Assembly: GCA_026315105.1 (NCBI GenBank)
Contig: CM048744.1
Span: forward strand, 654,723,676 to 654,787,675
Direction: 5' to 3'
Origin: Locusta migratoria
Taxonomy: Eukaryota; Arthropoda; Insecta; Orthoptera; Acrididae
Length of the DNA stretch: 64,000 nt
Part shown: positions 35,165 to 46,535 of the stretch, piece after piece
How the letters are laid out: each line of letters begins with the position of its first letter
How positions within the stretch are numbered: the first letter of the stretch is position 1
Made by a program: the position numbers and the translations under genes
The notes under the pieces: model-generated
Database searches by the model: none
Told to the model about the DNA's origin: nothing
The model's input: only the letters and a program-made list of their open reading frames with translations

Positions 35165-35560
35165 AGCCCCGACACTTGGTCTTCCCACCATCTCTGTTAT
35201 CACTCTGGCCGAGTCCTCTCGGCTCCTTGACATATTCCTCCACTCATTTTAGCCATTTATCCCTTGATCTTCTTCTTGGTCGTTTCTTCTTCGTCTGTAT
35301 TTTGTTTCCTCCCGGGGATCCTCTTCTTCTCAATTCTCTTTAAATAGCCATACCACTGCTATCTCTATCCTATCATGTAAGGTTTCTCTCTCACTATTTC
35401 CCTGATGTTCTCATGCTGTCTCTTCCTGTTACCCTTACTCTGCTTCGCAGATATTTCATTTCCCCTGCTTGTATTCTGCTCATCTGTCTTAGTTACTCAA
35501 GTTTCCGACACATAAGGCAATGCCTAGTAAAGCACTGTTGTGTTCAATCTTCGGATTGTG
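35165..35560 (-). mobile_element. LINE C-terminal relic
   Basis: On the minus strand, broken frames read EMKYLRS, GRDSMRT, then QWYGYLKRIEKKRIPGRK. This is the pattern seen after the RT domain of RTE-like LINEs (EMK-L-R, a helical stretch, then QLRWYGHVxRM). Heavily decayed, with no RT core. Confidence 0.55.
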
Positions 35561-36344
35561 GACTATTTTTTTTACCGGGTCTCATAAATCCCGATACCTT
35601 CTTCATCCTGCCGATTGTTGAATACAAATGCATCGTTTTTCATGGGAACAATTCCTTGACACCTGTACTGCAGGGTTGAGGCAAGCAGGCGGCGGAAGAG
35701 TGGGGAGGATTCGTGTCGAAGCAGCACATCGATTGGGATTCCACGTGGATTTATCTGTGTTCGTGCTATCCATTTCTATCTTGGTGTACTGTATCCAAAC
35801 GAGGTAATTATAGGACAAATACATGACTTTGATTATTTTTACTAGAACCTTGAAAATAAGTTGACAATGGGCACAAATACGAAAGTGAAGAAATGGGCGA
35901 CATTTGGGATTCGTGGTTGCAATATATCCGACGCAGAGGTGTGACGTTTAACAGCGGCGGTGGTGCGGTGGTGCTCGCAGCACGGCTGACTCGCTCGCCA
36001 AGGAGGCCAGCGGCAGCGGCAGCAGCGGCTGCGTGTCACGGTCCCGCTGCCAGCGCCGTGCCTGGCGGCGACAGCTGACTGCCGCGCAGACACTCGCCGT
36101 GCGGTATTTCATTTCAGTTGCTAGCACCACCCCTACCACAGTGTTTACGTATCAGCAAAATAATGCTTGCCCGCACACGGCGAGGGTTTGCCAAACTATT
36201 AGTAATCTTAGTATACTCGGTATGTATTTGGAAATAGATTCCCTCGATAAGCCATTTCGTAAACTTCTTTTAAAAGTCTAAAAGGTGACGATTTTTCTAC
36301 AAATAACATTTACAAACAAAAAAGGAAAAATAACTAGAAAATCC
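35561..36344. other. Non-coding DNA with a CpG-rich patch
   Basis: Mostly ordinary intronic sequence. 35935-36090 is GC- and CpG-rich with repeated GGCAGC/CAGCGG words. No exon can be justified. Confidence 0.4.
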
Positions 36345-36599
36345 CAAGAGCGATCATGGCTTAGTGATAGACGTATCTGCTCCAACAGGTGCAAAATGTG
36401 GCACGTCAATGAGCAATATAAACTTGTTCGGGAGTGCTAACAACCGTTGCTTTCAATATTGTAGGCCACTGTCTTGAAAGCTCGGAATAAGACGAACATT
36501 GGCAAGAGCAAAAGCCGCGGTGCAGTAGCCGAGCGGTCTAAAGCGTCTCGCTGCGGAGCGCGCGGTTGCTCGCCGTGGAGGTTCGAGTCCTCCCTGGGG

Positions 36600-36659
<60 letters not shown>

Positions 36660-37301
36660 GTCCTTAGGTTAGTTTACCTAGGTTTAAGTAGTTTGTAAGC
36701 TACGGACTGATGACCACGCAGTTTGGTCCGATAGATTTACAAACATTTGAACAAACAACAAACAAGAGCAAAACACGCGTAATGGTATACATTCTAATTA
36801 AAACGGGCTAAGCAGAGAGAATTAGATTATGAATCGGGACAATAAATGGGGACAACTTTGTTACTTGAACAGCAAAATAATTTACGATGGACGAAATAAG
36901 AAGATATAAAATGTAAATTACTATGGGAAGAAAAGCACTTCTGAAAAACAAACTTGTTTACATCGAATGTTAATCTAAGTGTTAAGAAGCATTAGCTGAA
37001 GAAATTTGCCTGCAATGTAGCCTTGTTCGTGAGTGAAACTGGATGACAAGGAGTTCAGACAGAAAAATGATAGAAGCTTTTAAAATTACAAAATAAAATG
37101 AACTAGTGAAACACACACACAAAATTATTTTCAATTCAGTATGTTTATGATCTACCAAGAGCCGACGGAAGAATCATTCAAAGTTGTTTTGAAATTTGTT
37201 AGTAGAAGAGAATACTGTAGTTTAGATGGGCAGATCACTTAACTAAAGAGCAGGCGGTGAATATAATTAGGAAGAGGAAATTTCTGGCATTCTTGACTAA
37301 A
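36345..37301 (+). repeat. Left arm of a large inverted repeat
   Basis: It matches the reverse complement of 40316-40985 closely, for example ATCATGGCTTAGTGATAGAC at the outer end and CTGGCATTCTTGACTAAA at the inner end. The arm contains plus-strand LINE sequence related to 16926-17600 and is interrupted by the SINE at 36514-36762. It has one extra segment of about 40 bases near 37180. Confidence 0.85.
36514..36762 (+). mobile_element. SINE with internal (TG)n tract
   Basis: The 11-bp duplication CAAGAGCAAAA (36503-36513 and 36763-36773) flanks the element. Order: head GCCGCGGTGCAGTAGCCGAG, B box GGTTCGAGTCC, a (TG)n run at 36602-36659, then body and tail (ACGGACTGATGACCA, GTTTGGTCCGATAG, ACAAACATTTGAAC). 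The opposite inverted arm lacks it, so it is younger than the inverted duplication. Confidence 0.94.
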
Positions 37302-37739
37302 GGCGCCAGTTCTCTCCCCGCCTGGGAACGTTTAGTGGTGTGGATAGCGCGGGAGCCTGACACCGCACACAAGACTCTGCAGCATCCGCCAGGAGAGCAT
37401 CCGACATCTCAACAGCGCCAAGCCCAAAAACTGCTTGCCGGCCAGCAACCGGACCAACGCATTACTGTCGTGTGCTCAGTTCGTAAAGTTCTTCTTGGAT
37501 AAATCGTCAGTTTTTTTTATTTACTTTTTAAACATTTGTTTGTGCATGTATACCACAATCACTGGCTTCCGTCGTATTCCTATAATTGCTTCGTGATCAG
37601 TTTTTTCCTGTTATTTCAACATTCACCAGTGTTCAATATAGTGCAATTAATATTCAAACCCATTCTTTCCTTCTTTCTGAATAATGGAATTTCTCTCATT
37701 CCCGAACGTTTCATCCTAATCCGGTTTTCCTAGATCGGC
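37302..37739. other. Spacer between inverted arms, left part
   Basis: A short stretch with no gene recognised. It precedes the LINE fragment at 37740. Confidence 0.4.
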
Positions 37740-38590
37740 AATTACTAGCTGCCCACCTCCCTTTCTAATTCCGGGTGCGGATCTGCGGGTGCAGATCAGA
37801 TCTTTGCTTCACTCCTCATGGGATAGCAGTTGGAATGCTACGGGCACTTCCAATAAACTCCGCACCATCAAAGATACGACTGCAGCTCGGAGTTCAGCTT
37901 TAGGCCCTTCCCGGAGAGAATCGACTGTCCTCTGTCGCCTCCGTATTGGACACTGCAGGCTGACCCATGGATTTCTTTTACGCAATGACAATCCAACACA
38001 TTATGATTGTGGAGCCGTACAATCCGTGTCTCATATTCTGGTTGAATGTCCTCTCCATTCGACACTTCGTGGCGACTATGGCCTACCGCCTTCGTTGCCT
38101 CTAGTTTTGGCGGATGACCCACCTAATATTGATCGCGTCCTTGCCTTCCTCCGTGAAAGTAGATTTTATTGTCAGCTATAGGACTCTCTTGGTCGGGGTG
38201 AGTGGGTTTGTGGTTCTTGGCTGTTTGTGGGGTTTAGAGCCTTCTCCTCCCCCCCCCCCCCGTCCCCCACTCTTTTTAACATCGTTTTATTTCTCCCTAC
38301 TCTGAAGCTGTGATCTGTTGACCACTGTGCCGTTAGTAACTTGTGGTTTAGAAGGTTGTCGTCGCTTCCGGAGCTATGGGAGCGGACACTGTAGCTTTCG
38401 CTACCCTAAGTTGGTTTTAGTCTTGTTGGTGAGATGATTTTAATTCCTAGTGCAATGGTCTTTTAGCTTTCCCACATTTTCCGTTGTGTTCGGTGGCATG
38501 TACAATTCGAAGTTAAAGGGACTGATGACCTCGTTGTTTGGTCCCTCATGTCCATCAACACACACACAGACACACACACACACACACAAA
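37740..38590 (+). mobile_element. LINE 3' end (I/Jockey-like)
   Basis: The open frame at 37789-38181 carries the C-terminus that follows RNase H in I/Jockey-type LINEs: WDSSWNATGTSNKLRTIKD, then VLCRLRIGHCRLTHGFLLR and the cysteine-histidine cluster YDCGAVQSVSHILVECPLHS, ending VLAFLRESRFY. This 130-residue part is intact to its stop. A 3' UTR of about 370 bases follows, with a C-rich run, and ends GGGACTGATGACCTCGTTGT then TTGGTCCCTCATGTCCATCA and an (AC)n tail (38560-38587). That end resembles the tail of the local SINEs. The element is 5'-truncated, without RT. Confidence 0.87.
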
Positions 38591-40315
38591 TCCGAATCCG
38601 GTTTTCCTCGTACGGTACCAAACGTAAGTGTAGTGAAAAAGAACTCTCAACGCGCTATCAGGCAACTGCTTCGAATGTCTGTTCAACAGCCTGCTAGCGA
38701 CGCATTTCAGACCTGCTCGAAAGAGACGGGTAAAAAAGCCTGGTTATCCTGCTAAGTGACCTCTTAGTTGAAGGATAAACCAGAAAATTCACAAACAAGT
38801 TAAACGTAGATTAACTCTATGGCGAAAAAATGAATTGACAGGTGTCACTTTTTGCCGTGTTGGTATAGGTTTCTTAATCTCCTTCGCCCAAACTTTGCCA
38901 CTGTGTAAGGAGTGTCTTTTCACACAACTGAATTATTACACTTTGAAGATAAAATATCCCAAGCTTTCAAATGAAGCTATCGGATTTCTCGACAACTGAA
39001 CGCTTACCACCGTTTCAACTCATATATGCCAGCGAAAAATCTACAATTCAGTTGACAGTTGTGGACGAATGGAACGCAATTCTCCAACATATCTTGAAAT
39101 CGAAGGGTCTCGGGTTAGAAAGCCGGTCAGTTCTCAGATTTTTTCCGTCTGCGCTTTAACCCATCCTTCACTTGTTAACAATGTAAGGAGCTGCCAGAAA
39201 CGACACGCGGTTCGGATTCCACGTTAAGCTGTAGGTCCCGTTTCCCCCGTTGGATAACTGGGGTAGGCTTGGGACACGCAAGTCGCCGAAATGGCGTCCA
39301 ATTGTAAGACATCCACCAGGCCACTGAGCCACACGAGATAATAAAAAGTAATTATCATCTTATTAAATCCATTAATTTTTTTTATTATTTTTTGGGCTTT
39401 CTTCAATCAAATGTAGAGAATTAGCCATTTAAATATCGTCAGGCGTCATGTCACGCTTGGCTACCGCAAAGTTCACAGCTTAGTGATACTGAATCAAGTC
39501 CTCGTGGCACTAATTTCTTTAGTCAGCCGGTGGCAACACTCTGTGTATTGAAATATAACGGACATTGAAAACCAGCAGCGACTGCCCTTGGTGTGGCGCG
39601 CTGCCGCGGCAGCAGCGGTCCTCACACGGACGGGCGGCCCGCCACACCTCGTGGACAGCGCTCCTCATCTCCGTTCTCCAGTGGCAGTTGTTGTCAAAAC
39701 CGACGAGCATGTCACAGCTTCCTCGCCAAAGTTGACGCGCGTAAAATATCTGCCGTTGTCGATCGTCAATGCAGGAGAAAATTGTGAAGATGATCATCAG
39801 CAAATGCTACACAGTTACAGCACTTCTGTACCTTCTTCTTAGTATCTTCAAGCAGATTTGCATTCCAGATTATTACTATTTTCTCCAGAACGCAGTTGAA
39901 AACGTGTGGAATGGTATAGACAACTTCACCCTGAAATGAAAGTTAACACGACGACTACTCTTATGTATTCGATATGACGGTATCAAAATTTCAGATGCTC
40001 AACATGTCAAGTACCAATATAATGTCGGAGGATGAGGAAGTACTAATTGGTCACTCTCGGGCGTCTTGGCCCAATGACTGAAGGGAGTAGCAAGTAACCC
40101 TACCGTTACAAGTCGGGCGGACTCTGCAGGAGCAAGAGCTTTTTTTTGTCAGGTATTCGGAGCAACCGAAGTAAGCAATCTCAGCTGGCGGACAGAACTT
40201 GCATAGTTGGTCAAACATATTTCATGTAACTGAGATTGGATTGGTTCCCCACTGTTTGAAACTCTAATGAAGACGCTTGATGCCTCAGAAGGAATTTTAC
40301 AAATAAATTCCTTTA
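38591..40315. other. Spacer between inverted arms, right part
   Basis: No recognisable gene. There is a CpG-rich patch at 39590-39690. Open frames are short and without motifs. Confidence 0.45.
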
Positions 40316-40985
40316 TTTAGTCAAGAATGCCAGAAATTTCCTCTCTTCCTAATTATATTCACCGCCTCCTCTTTAGTTAAGCGATCTACCCACCTAAACT
40401 ACAGTATTCTTCCGTCGGCTCTTGCTAGATCACAAACATACTGAATTGAAAATAACACTTTTGTGTGTGTTTCACTAGTTCATTTTATTTTGTAATTTTA
40501 AAAGCTTCTATCATTTTTCTGTTTGAACTCCTTGTCATCCAGTTTCACTCCCGAACAAGGCTACACTGCAGGCAAACTTCTTCTGCAAATGCTTCTTAAC
40601 ACTTACATTAACATTCGATGTAAACAAGTTAGTTTTTCAGAAGTGCTTTTCTTCCCACAGTGATTTACATTTTATATCTTCTAATTCCGACCATCGTAAA
40701 TTATTTTGCTATTCAAGTAACAAAGTTGTCCCCATTTATTGTCCCGATTCATAATCTAATTCTCTCTGCTTAGCCCGATTTAATTCGAATGTATACCATT
40801 ACGCGTGTTTTACTCTTGTCAATGTTCGTCTTATTCTGAGCTTTCAAGACAGTGGCATACAATATTGAAAGCAACGGTTGTTAGCACTCTGGAACCAGTT
40901 TATATAGCTCATTGACGTGCCACATTTTGCCCCTGTTGGAGCAGATACGTCTATCACTAAGCCATGATCGCTCTCGGGAGTTAAC
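40316..40985 (-). repeat. Right arm of a large inverted repeat
   Basis: The inverted partner of 36345-37301. Read on the minus strand it follows the left arm nearly base for base where both exist. It contains a LINE stretch related to 17240-17600 (CACTCCCGAACAAGG, TTTCAGAAGTGCTTTTCTTC) that differs from the other LINE copies far more than the two arms differ from each other. Confidence 0.85.
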
Positions 40986-41178
40986 ATTTTCTAGTTCATC
41001 ACTCTTTCTGTAACACCACAAAAAGAACTTTATTGAACTAGTGATCTTTCTGGTTCACTTAGGAACATGAATTAAAAAAAAAAGTCTGATGAAATGATCT
41101 GACATAAACTGCAAGAAATGAAAATGTGTGCAAAGCGCTATGGTGCTATGAAACTATAGAATATTGAATTGTACCCTG

Positions 41179-41361
41179 GCCGGCCGCAGTGGCCGAGCGG
41201 TCTGCGGCGCGGCAGTAAGCCTGCACGGCCGCTACGGTCGGGGGTTCGAATCCCCCCTCGGGCATGAATGTTTGTGTCGTCTTTAGTATAAGGTAGTTCA
41301 TAAGTTTAGGGACTAATGACACCGCAGTTAAGTCCCTTCAGCTTAACAAGCATTTGAACAT
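41179..41361 (+). mobile_element. tRNA-headed SINE with 15-bp TSD
   Basis: The perfect duplication TTGAATTGTACCCTG (41164-41178 and 41362-41376) flanks a full-length copy: head GGCCGCAGTGGCCGAGCGGT, B box GGTTCGAATCC, CCCTCGGGCATGAATGTTTG body, and tail GGGACTAATGACACCGCAGT ending CATTTGAACA. Confidence 0.95.
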
Positions 41362-41376
41362 TTGAATTGTACCCTG

Positions 41377-42918
41377 TTCAGAACTAATTCTTTTCTGCGC
41401 AACGAACGCCCTTTTTATTTTCATTTCTCAAAAGTTAACACTGCTGAAATATCCTTCTCTATCAGCAACTTGAACAATACGCAGATACGCGTTTCTTCGT
41501 ACACTTCTCAAAATACTATTTGACCGCGATAACTTGACGATTCTCGCGGTGGCTGCTGGGAGCTGCTGGCGGCCTGTCTTGCACGAACGGACGGCAGCAT
41601 CCGCTGCTTGCTGCAATGCTGGAACCGTTATCGTAACAAAGTGTACAGTAATTCTCAGTGAGCTCAATATTTTTGAGCTCACTGGTAATTCTTCGCGTCA
41701 AGGAGCATTGTAAAGTTGGCAGCGTATGTAAATAATGTCTTTCAACTGATGCCAATTTTCTCCGATTTTGGGAGCACCTTGTTGGTGCTATTAACTTTCT
41801 CGAAAGGCAACCATGAACAAAAAGTCGACGGCTCCATTGTGCTCCGCTTTTCCGCAGTTGGCTCGGCTGACGAAGGAAAATAATAATCATGCGATTCTTC
41901 CTGCCTGTTCTCACCAATAACGTCAAAATGTCGAAAAACCGTAATATAGTGCCACGAAAATCAGTTGAGCATTTTGGCGGGTGCACGCACTCACCGAACG
42001 GAGGCACCAACTAAATGGCCCATATTCATTTCACTTTTCGCAAAAATTCCTTTGTGCCTTTCTGAAAAATTATTCTCGAAATGTCCCACGATATGGGACA
42101 AATCCCACGGGTTGCAAAACTGCAGAAGTATCGTGCCTCATCGCCAACAGTACGCTCCGCGGGACGACCAGTGGGGACAACGATGATATTCTTACAATGT
42201 TAGAGTATCGTTGGCGTATACTGCCAAGCTTAATTTACTGTGTGTGGCACCCTGCTACAGAATGGTTACGCCGTGTTTGTGCGTCCAGTGTGGGCGCAGG
42301 TGAGCGGCTGGAGCGGCGGCTGCAGGTGCGGCTGGCACACCTGTTGCTGCTGCTGCGCCTCTGCCCCCAGCGCGTCGCTCACACAGCCCTCGCCTTTCAG
42401 CAGGCTGCATGTTATCCTGCGCTCGACCCCCCTACTTGTCCTTTACAATAAACCTGTCCCACAACACGTGCGTCACGTCCCCGCACATGTGCACGAAATG
42501 TGTTGAAATGGGAACAGTCCCGAACATGATACGGTACAAGCAGCACGGGTAAAATGAGACACGTGACTGTGGCATACGAGTGCCGCAACTGTCGCCACGA
42601 ACAATGGAATCAAACGCCAATGGAGGACTGGGGGAGGGGGGCGACTCTACTCGGGCCTCTCGTCTTGGGGGGCCGCCAAATCTAAAAAATTACCTTTTTA
42701 TAGCGATATATGTATTCCCAAGTGGACGGGGGGAGGGGGAAATCTTTTGTTTTACCGCCGCCCCGGGCCTCCGACAGCCTCAGTCCGCCACTTCAGAGGC
42801 AACATGCCCTCAGAACCTGTTGTGCATTTGCAGTACTGTCTACAATCGCAGCGCAGACAGTGTGTAACCTGAAAAGCGCTGTCTCTTTTGTGGTTGTGGT
42901 ATTGCAGTCTTCAGTTCG
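41377..42918. other. Non-coding DNA with hairpin and CpG patch
   Basis: No gene is recognised. A perfect 12-bp stem with a 5-base loop lies at 41656-41684 (CAGTGAGCTCAA/TTGAGCTCACTG). A CpG-rich patch at 42270-42420 contains donor-like CAG|GTGAGC at about 42298, but no supporting coding pattern. Confidence 0.45.
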
Positions 42919-43035
42919 AGCCGCGGCGGATTAGCCGTGCATACTGGAGAGCCGCGGTGGAGTAGCCGAGCGGTCTAAAGCGTCTCGCTGCGGAGCGCGC
43001 GGTTGCTCGCCGTGGAGGTTCGAGTCCTCCCTGGG

Positions 43036-43092
<57 letters not shown>

Positions 43093-43191
43093 TCCTTAGG
43101 TTAGTTTACCTAGGCTTAAGTAGTTTGTAAGCTACGGACTGATGACCATGCAGTTTGGTCCGATAGATTTACAAACATCTGAACATTTGAA
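42919..43191 (+). mobile_element. SINE with (TG)n, preceded by a SINE scrap
   Basis: A full copy starts at 42951 (GCCGCGGTGGAGTAGCCGAG, B box GGTTCGAGTCC, (TG)n at 43037-43090, tail ACGGACTGATGACCATGCAG, ending GAACATTTGAA). It is almost identical to 36514-36762. 42919-42950 looks like the head of another, truncated SINE (GCCGCGGCGGATTAGCCGTG). Confidence 0.88.
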
Positions 43192-43274
43192 CGCGCACTA
43201 ATACGGTGCGCACAGACGTTCCACGTCGGTGGTTAGAGTCCTCCCTCAGGCATGCATGAGCGCGCGCGCGCGCG

Positions 43275-43314
<40 letters not shown>

Positions 43315-43363
43315 GTTCTTAGGATAAGATAGTTTGTAAGTTTACAAACATCCGAATATTTGT
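43192..43363 (+). mobile_element. 5'-truncated SINE with (CG)n(TG)n
   Basis: It starts within the tRNA head, keeps GGTTAGAGTCCTCC and CAGGCATGCATGAG, then a (CG)n run at 43260-43275 and a (TG)n run to 43313, and a shortened tail. Confidence 0.7.
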
Positions 43364-43387
43364 TTGTCCTTCGCCCAAGATAGTAGT

Positions 43388-43588
43388 TCCAATGTTCTAA
43401 TGTTTGTAGAGCTTATGGGACTTAACTACGGGGTCATCAGTCCCTAAACTTACAAATTACTTATGAACTAGCTAATATTAAGGACGGCACAAATATCCAT
43501 GCCCGAGGGGAGATTCGAACCCCCGACCGTAGTGACCGTGCAGACCATGACTGGAGCGCCTTAGTCCTCTCGGTCACCGCGGTCGGCA
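43388..43588 (-). mobile_element. tRNA-headed SINE with TSD
   Basis: A reverse full-length copy flanked by AAGATAGTAGT (43377-43387 and 43589-43599). The tail, B-box complement and CCGCGGTCGGC head end are all present. Confidence 0.94.
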
Positions 43589-43599
43589 AAGATAGTAGT

Positions 43600-44430
43600 A
43601 ACTAATAAGGAATACCCAAATTCGCCCAGCGCTGGCAGAGAATAACACTTGTCTCTCCATTAGTCTGTTTATTTATAAATAATGTGTACCATAAACATTT
43701 TTTCTTTTTTCCGATGTCAAGTGAGCGTGTGCTGGAATAGGAATAAATTCGTAGAACTAGAACTGGTAACACGTAAGGCCCTGGTGTGGAGATGAATATT
43801 GACAAGTTTGGAAAATTGCCCATTACTTGTTTGCAGACACTAGCCACAATACAGCTAAGGGAACTGTTTTCCTTATTAAATATACGTTGGGGTGATAACA
43901 CAGACGTCACGTTGGTGGGACGCTCGACGCATTGTGTGGCTTAGTGACAGTGCGGTCATGCACTGGGTTTCACAAACACTGTTTCAGATGGTCTCACATA
44001 AGAACCAAGTATTCGAATTTGGCCTGACACTTTTAGCACAGGATTTTCAAAAATCATGACAAGTCTGTATCAAGAGGAGGAAAAGCCGGACAGTTAGAGA
44101 ACTGGCACAGGTACAGTAAAAGTTACTGTCAATGGATGAAATCATCGCAACCTCCTAAGAGTTGGTCATTGATCTGTAACCGAAATGTTGTGGAATCATT
44201 TCTTTTGATAATGGTGGCTTAGTTTACCGGAAGTAATTGAGAAATTTCATTTTTTGTGACTTTGCAACTGTAAAATTCCTTTGTATATGGAACTCTGTAA
44301 AAACTTCAAAAAAATGGATCCCATCGCACCTTTTTCTTACATTGCCTTTCCTTGTTTAAAAAGAAAAGTAAGAGATGTCTTTTGCGTAATGATTGTAGCC
44401 TAATATAAAGAGAGATGCCTAGATCCCAAT
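43600..44430. other. Non-coding intronic stretch
   Basis: No gene or repeat identified. Confidence 0.4.
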
Positions 44431-44624
44431 ATTTATTTTTTATGGAAGACAACCGGTTTCAACACTCAAGGGTGTCATCTGATTTACAATTTTATGTGAG
44501 ACTATCCACCAGCACGTTTTCAAAATATGTGGAGCGTTTTAATAAGTAGTTAAATGCCAATTGTAGGAGAGACCAAAAGATGAAGCCATTGCATAAAAAA
44601 GAAGAAATATTGCGATCTCGGCAT
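44431..44624. other. Half of a fold-back type repeat
   Basis: It contains GACAACCGGTTTCAACACTC and the following GGGTGTCATCTGATTTACAA, the same kind of CCGGTTTCAAC-to-GTCATC core as in the palindromic repeat at 50546-51169, but here without an inverted partner. Confidence 0.45.
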
Positions 44625-45574
44625 CTCTCCTTATCTCCCTCTATGTATAAATAATCTCGTGTCACGGTGTTTGTGTTCGTACACCTCCAAAACGGCTCGA
44701 CCGATTTTTATGAAATATTTTTAGTATGAGGTAGGTATGAGAACAGATCGTAAAATATATTTCGTACCGCTAGGTGATTAGGTTGTCCTTGTCCAGAATT
44801 TCTTTTAGTGTGTCCTGTTCGTATTGCATGCAAATCTATTGTTTTGTTCCGCTCTTCATGAAGTTTTGCACATTTAACCTTCAAATTGAGGAGGAGGAGG
44901 ACACTGTGGGTGTAAGGGCTCACTATAACACACAGTTCAGGAGATGTGGCGTCATGAACAATGAAATGTGTGATGAACCGCCCAATCACGCAAAAAGTTT
45001 GTTTAAAATGCTTACAAATCTACAGTTGTGAAACGACTCTGACGAAATTTTGCACACTTCTTATACAATACGGGAGGAAGGTCACTGTCTACATATGTAC
45101 GATCCCTAGCGTAGAGCGCTTTACAACAGACTTGGACACCTACCTACTGCTTTACTCCGATCTTCACGAGATTTTTGCACACCTGATCTTTAAAACAAGA
45201 GCGCCGTCACTGTCAGACTTCGCGAAGTGTATGGCGGAGGGTACTTTATACAGACATCGAAGCCAATCTACGATTTTATTCCGATTTTGATGTAATTTTG
45301 CACCTTGTTGCTTCGAAACTGGGGAAACATCGCTACATACACAAAATTTCTTAAGTTGCATGGCCGACGATACCTTCCAATAATTTTCCATATCGTTTCA
45401 CCTATTGCAGATATATGTAAATTTCCGTAGAGAGAAAAGAGATGAAGTAAAAGGCGGTGGAGTAGATAAACAGACAGGAGAAAAGTAGTCATGGACTGAC
45501 AGAAGATGGCAGAGGGAGTGGATTAACAGTAGATGAATACATAAATACCCGGGAAACGCGGGGTTTTCTTCTAG
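44625..45574 (+). mobile_element. Helitron-like non-autonomous element
   Basis: Near the 5' side is the arthropod Helitron-type segment TCCAAAACGGCTCGACCGAT. The 3' side ends in CCCGGGAAACGCGGGG, a small hairpin, followed 7-8 bases later by CTAG|T, matching the hairpin-plus-CTRR|T terminus of Helitrons. The interior has about four diverged repeats of about 100 bp around GATCTTCACGAGATTTTTGC and TTGCACACTT. No Rep/helicase coding sequence is seen. The 5' TC terminus is not fixed. The alternative is a different repeat that merely ends in CTAG. Confidence 0.55.
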
Positions 45575-46332
45575 TTTTACAGTAATAAGATCGCTCTCTA
45601 CTACGTAATGACTGTTTCTAATTGCCCGAGATTTTTGCATTGCGATATACGGCATCCGTAAGCGGGCAGGCAGTGGCAGTGTAAAGTAGGTGTCGTGTGG
45701 CGAGGCAGAGGAGTGTTTACCTGTTGTGGGCGCTGCCTTGGAGCAGCGCTGCTGGCTGGCTGCTGGCGCTGTTGCCACGTCGCCGCGTCTCCGCAGGCGC
45801 CGCCGCCGCCGCCTTCCGCCTCGCGCAGCCAGAGGGTAGCAGGCGGCAGCGCTCACACCGACCGTCCAACTGCCCAGGCCCCTGCTAAAACTTCGCTGTA
45901 CTAATGCTATTTGTAGTGGTGTACTTCTTACCCCAACAAACGTCGCCATTTCCGATGCGGGCTGTCTTGCGTTCCTCAACAATACAGCGGAGGAGTACCT
46001 GCTGATTGCCGAGAGGCCAGACAAACGTATGGCTCCTAAAGTCAAGCAGCAGTATCCGTAGGGAAAAGAGTGCGTACACAGTTCCTTCTGCTGGGGGAAG
46101 GGGGTTTCAGTCCTCAAGTCCTAGAGATGAGTACATAAAATATCTGCAGCTGAACTGCCAAGCTGTTTCAACGTAAAAGAAAATTGATCAAAAGAAGGCT
46201 AAGAAACCACACTTCGAAGCCAAGATCACTATATTGGTTGTTTATATAGGACAACTGGTTTAGGCAAGCAAATTTGTCGCCATCTGATCCCATTTTTTCT
46301 CACATTCACAAAAGAAGGCAGAGTGCCCGCAC
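45575..46332. other. Intronic DNA with a CpG-rich patch
   Basis: 45690-45890 is strongly GC-rich with GCCGCCGCCGCC runs. The long minus-strand frame across it (45398-46117) follows from the composition and crosses into the Helitron-like end, so I do not call a gene. 46235-46300 has a degraded ACTGGTTTAGG-GCCATCTGATC core. Confidence 0.45.
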
Positions 46333-46535
46333 GTGATACTTTCATGTCTGCATCCATACTCCGCAACCCACCTCAAGGTGTGCGGGGAGCGTACTTTGCG
46401 TACCATTGTTACCGCTACCTACCATTCCAGTCGCGTGTGGTTCGCGAAGGGAAAAAACGATTGTTCATAAGCCTCCATGTGGGTTCTGATCTCTTTAATT
46501 TTTATCCTTGTGGCCGTTTCGCGAGATATACGTAG
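46333..46535 (-). mobile_element. LINE 3' UTR fragment
   Basis: TCCGCAACCCACC, GGTGTGCGGGGAGCGTACTT and GATCTCTTTAATTTTTATCC match the 3' UTR of the LINE family at 12530-12660 (minus) and 24820-25001 (plus). No coding part is retained. Confidence 0.65.

Noticed and set aside
34794..35230. Overlapping open frames on both strands
   Set aside because: No family motif, no splice or start context, and both strands are open by chance in a GC-richer stretch.
36514..36620. A tRNA gene of long-variable-arm type
   Set aside because: It continues into the SINE body and tail and is bounded by a target duplication.
45398..46117. A 239-codon minus-strand open frame
   Set aside because: It spans a GC-rich patch and the end of the Helitron-like repeat, is basic and low-complexity in the middle, and has no recognisable domain.
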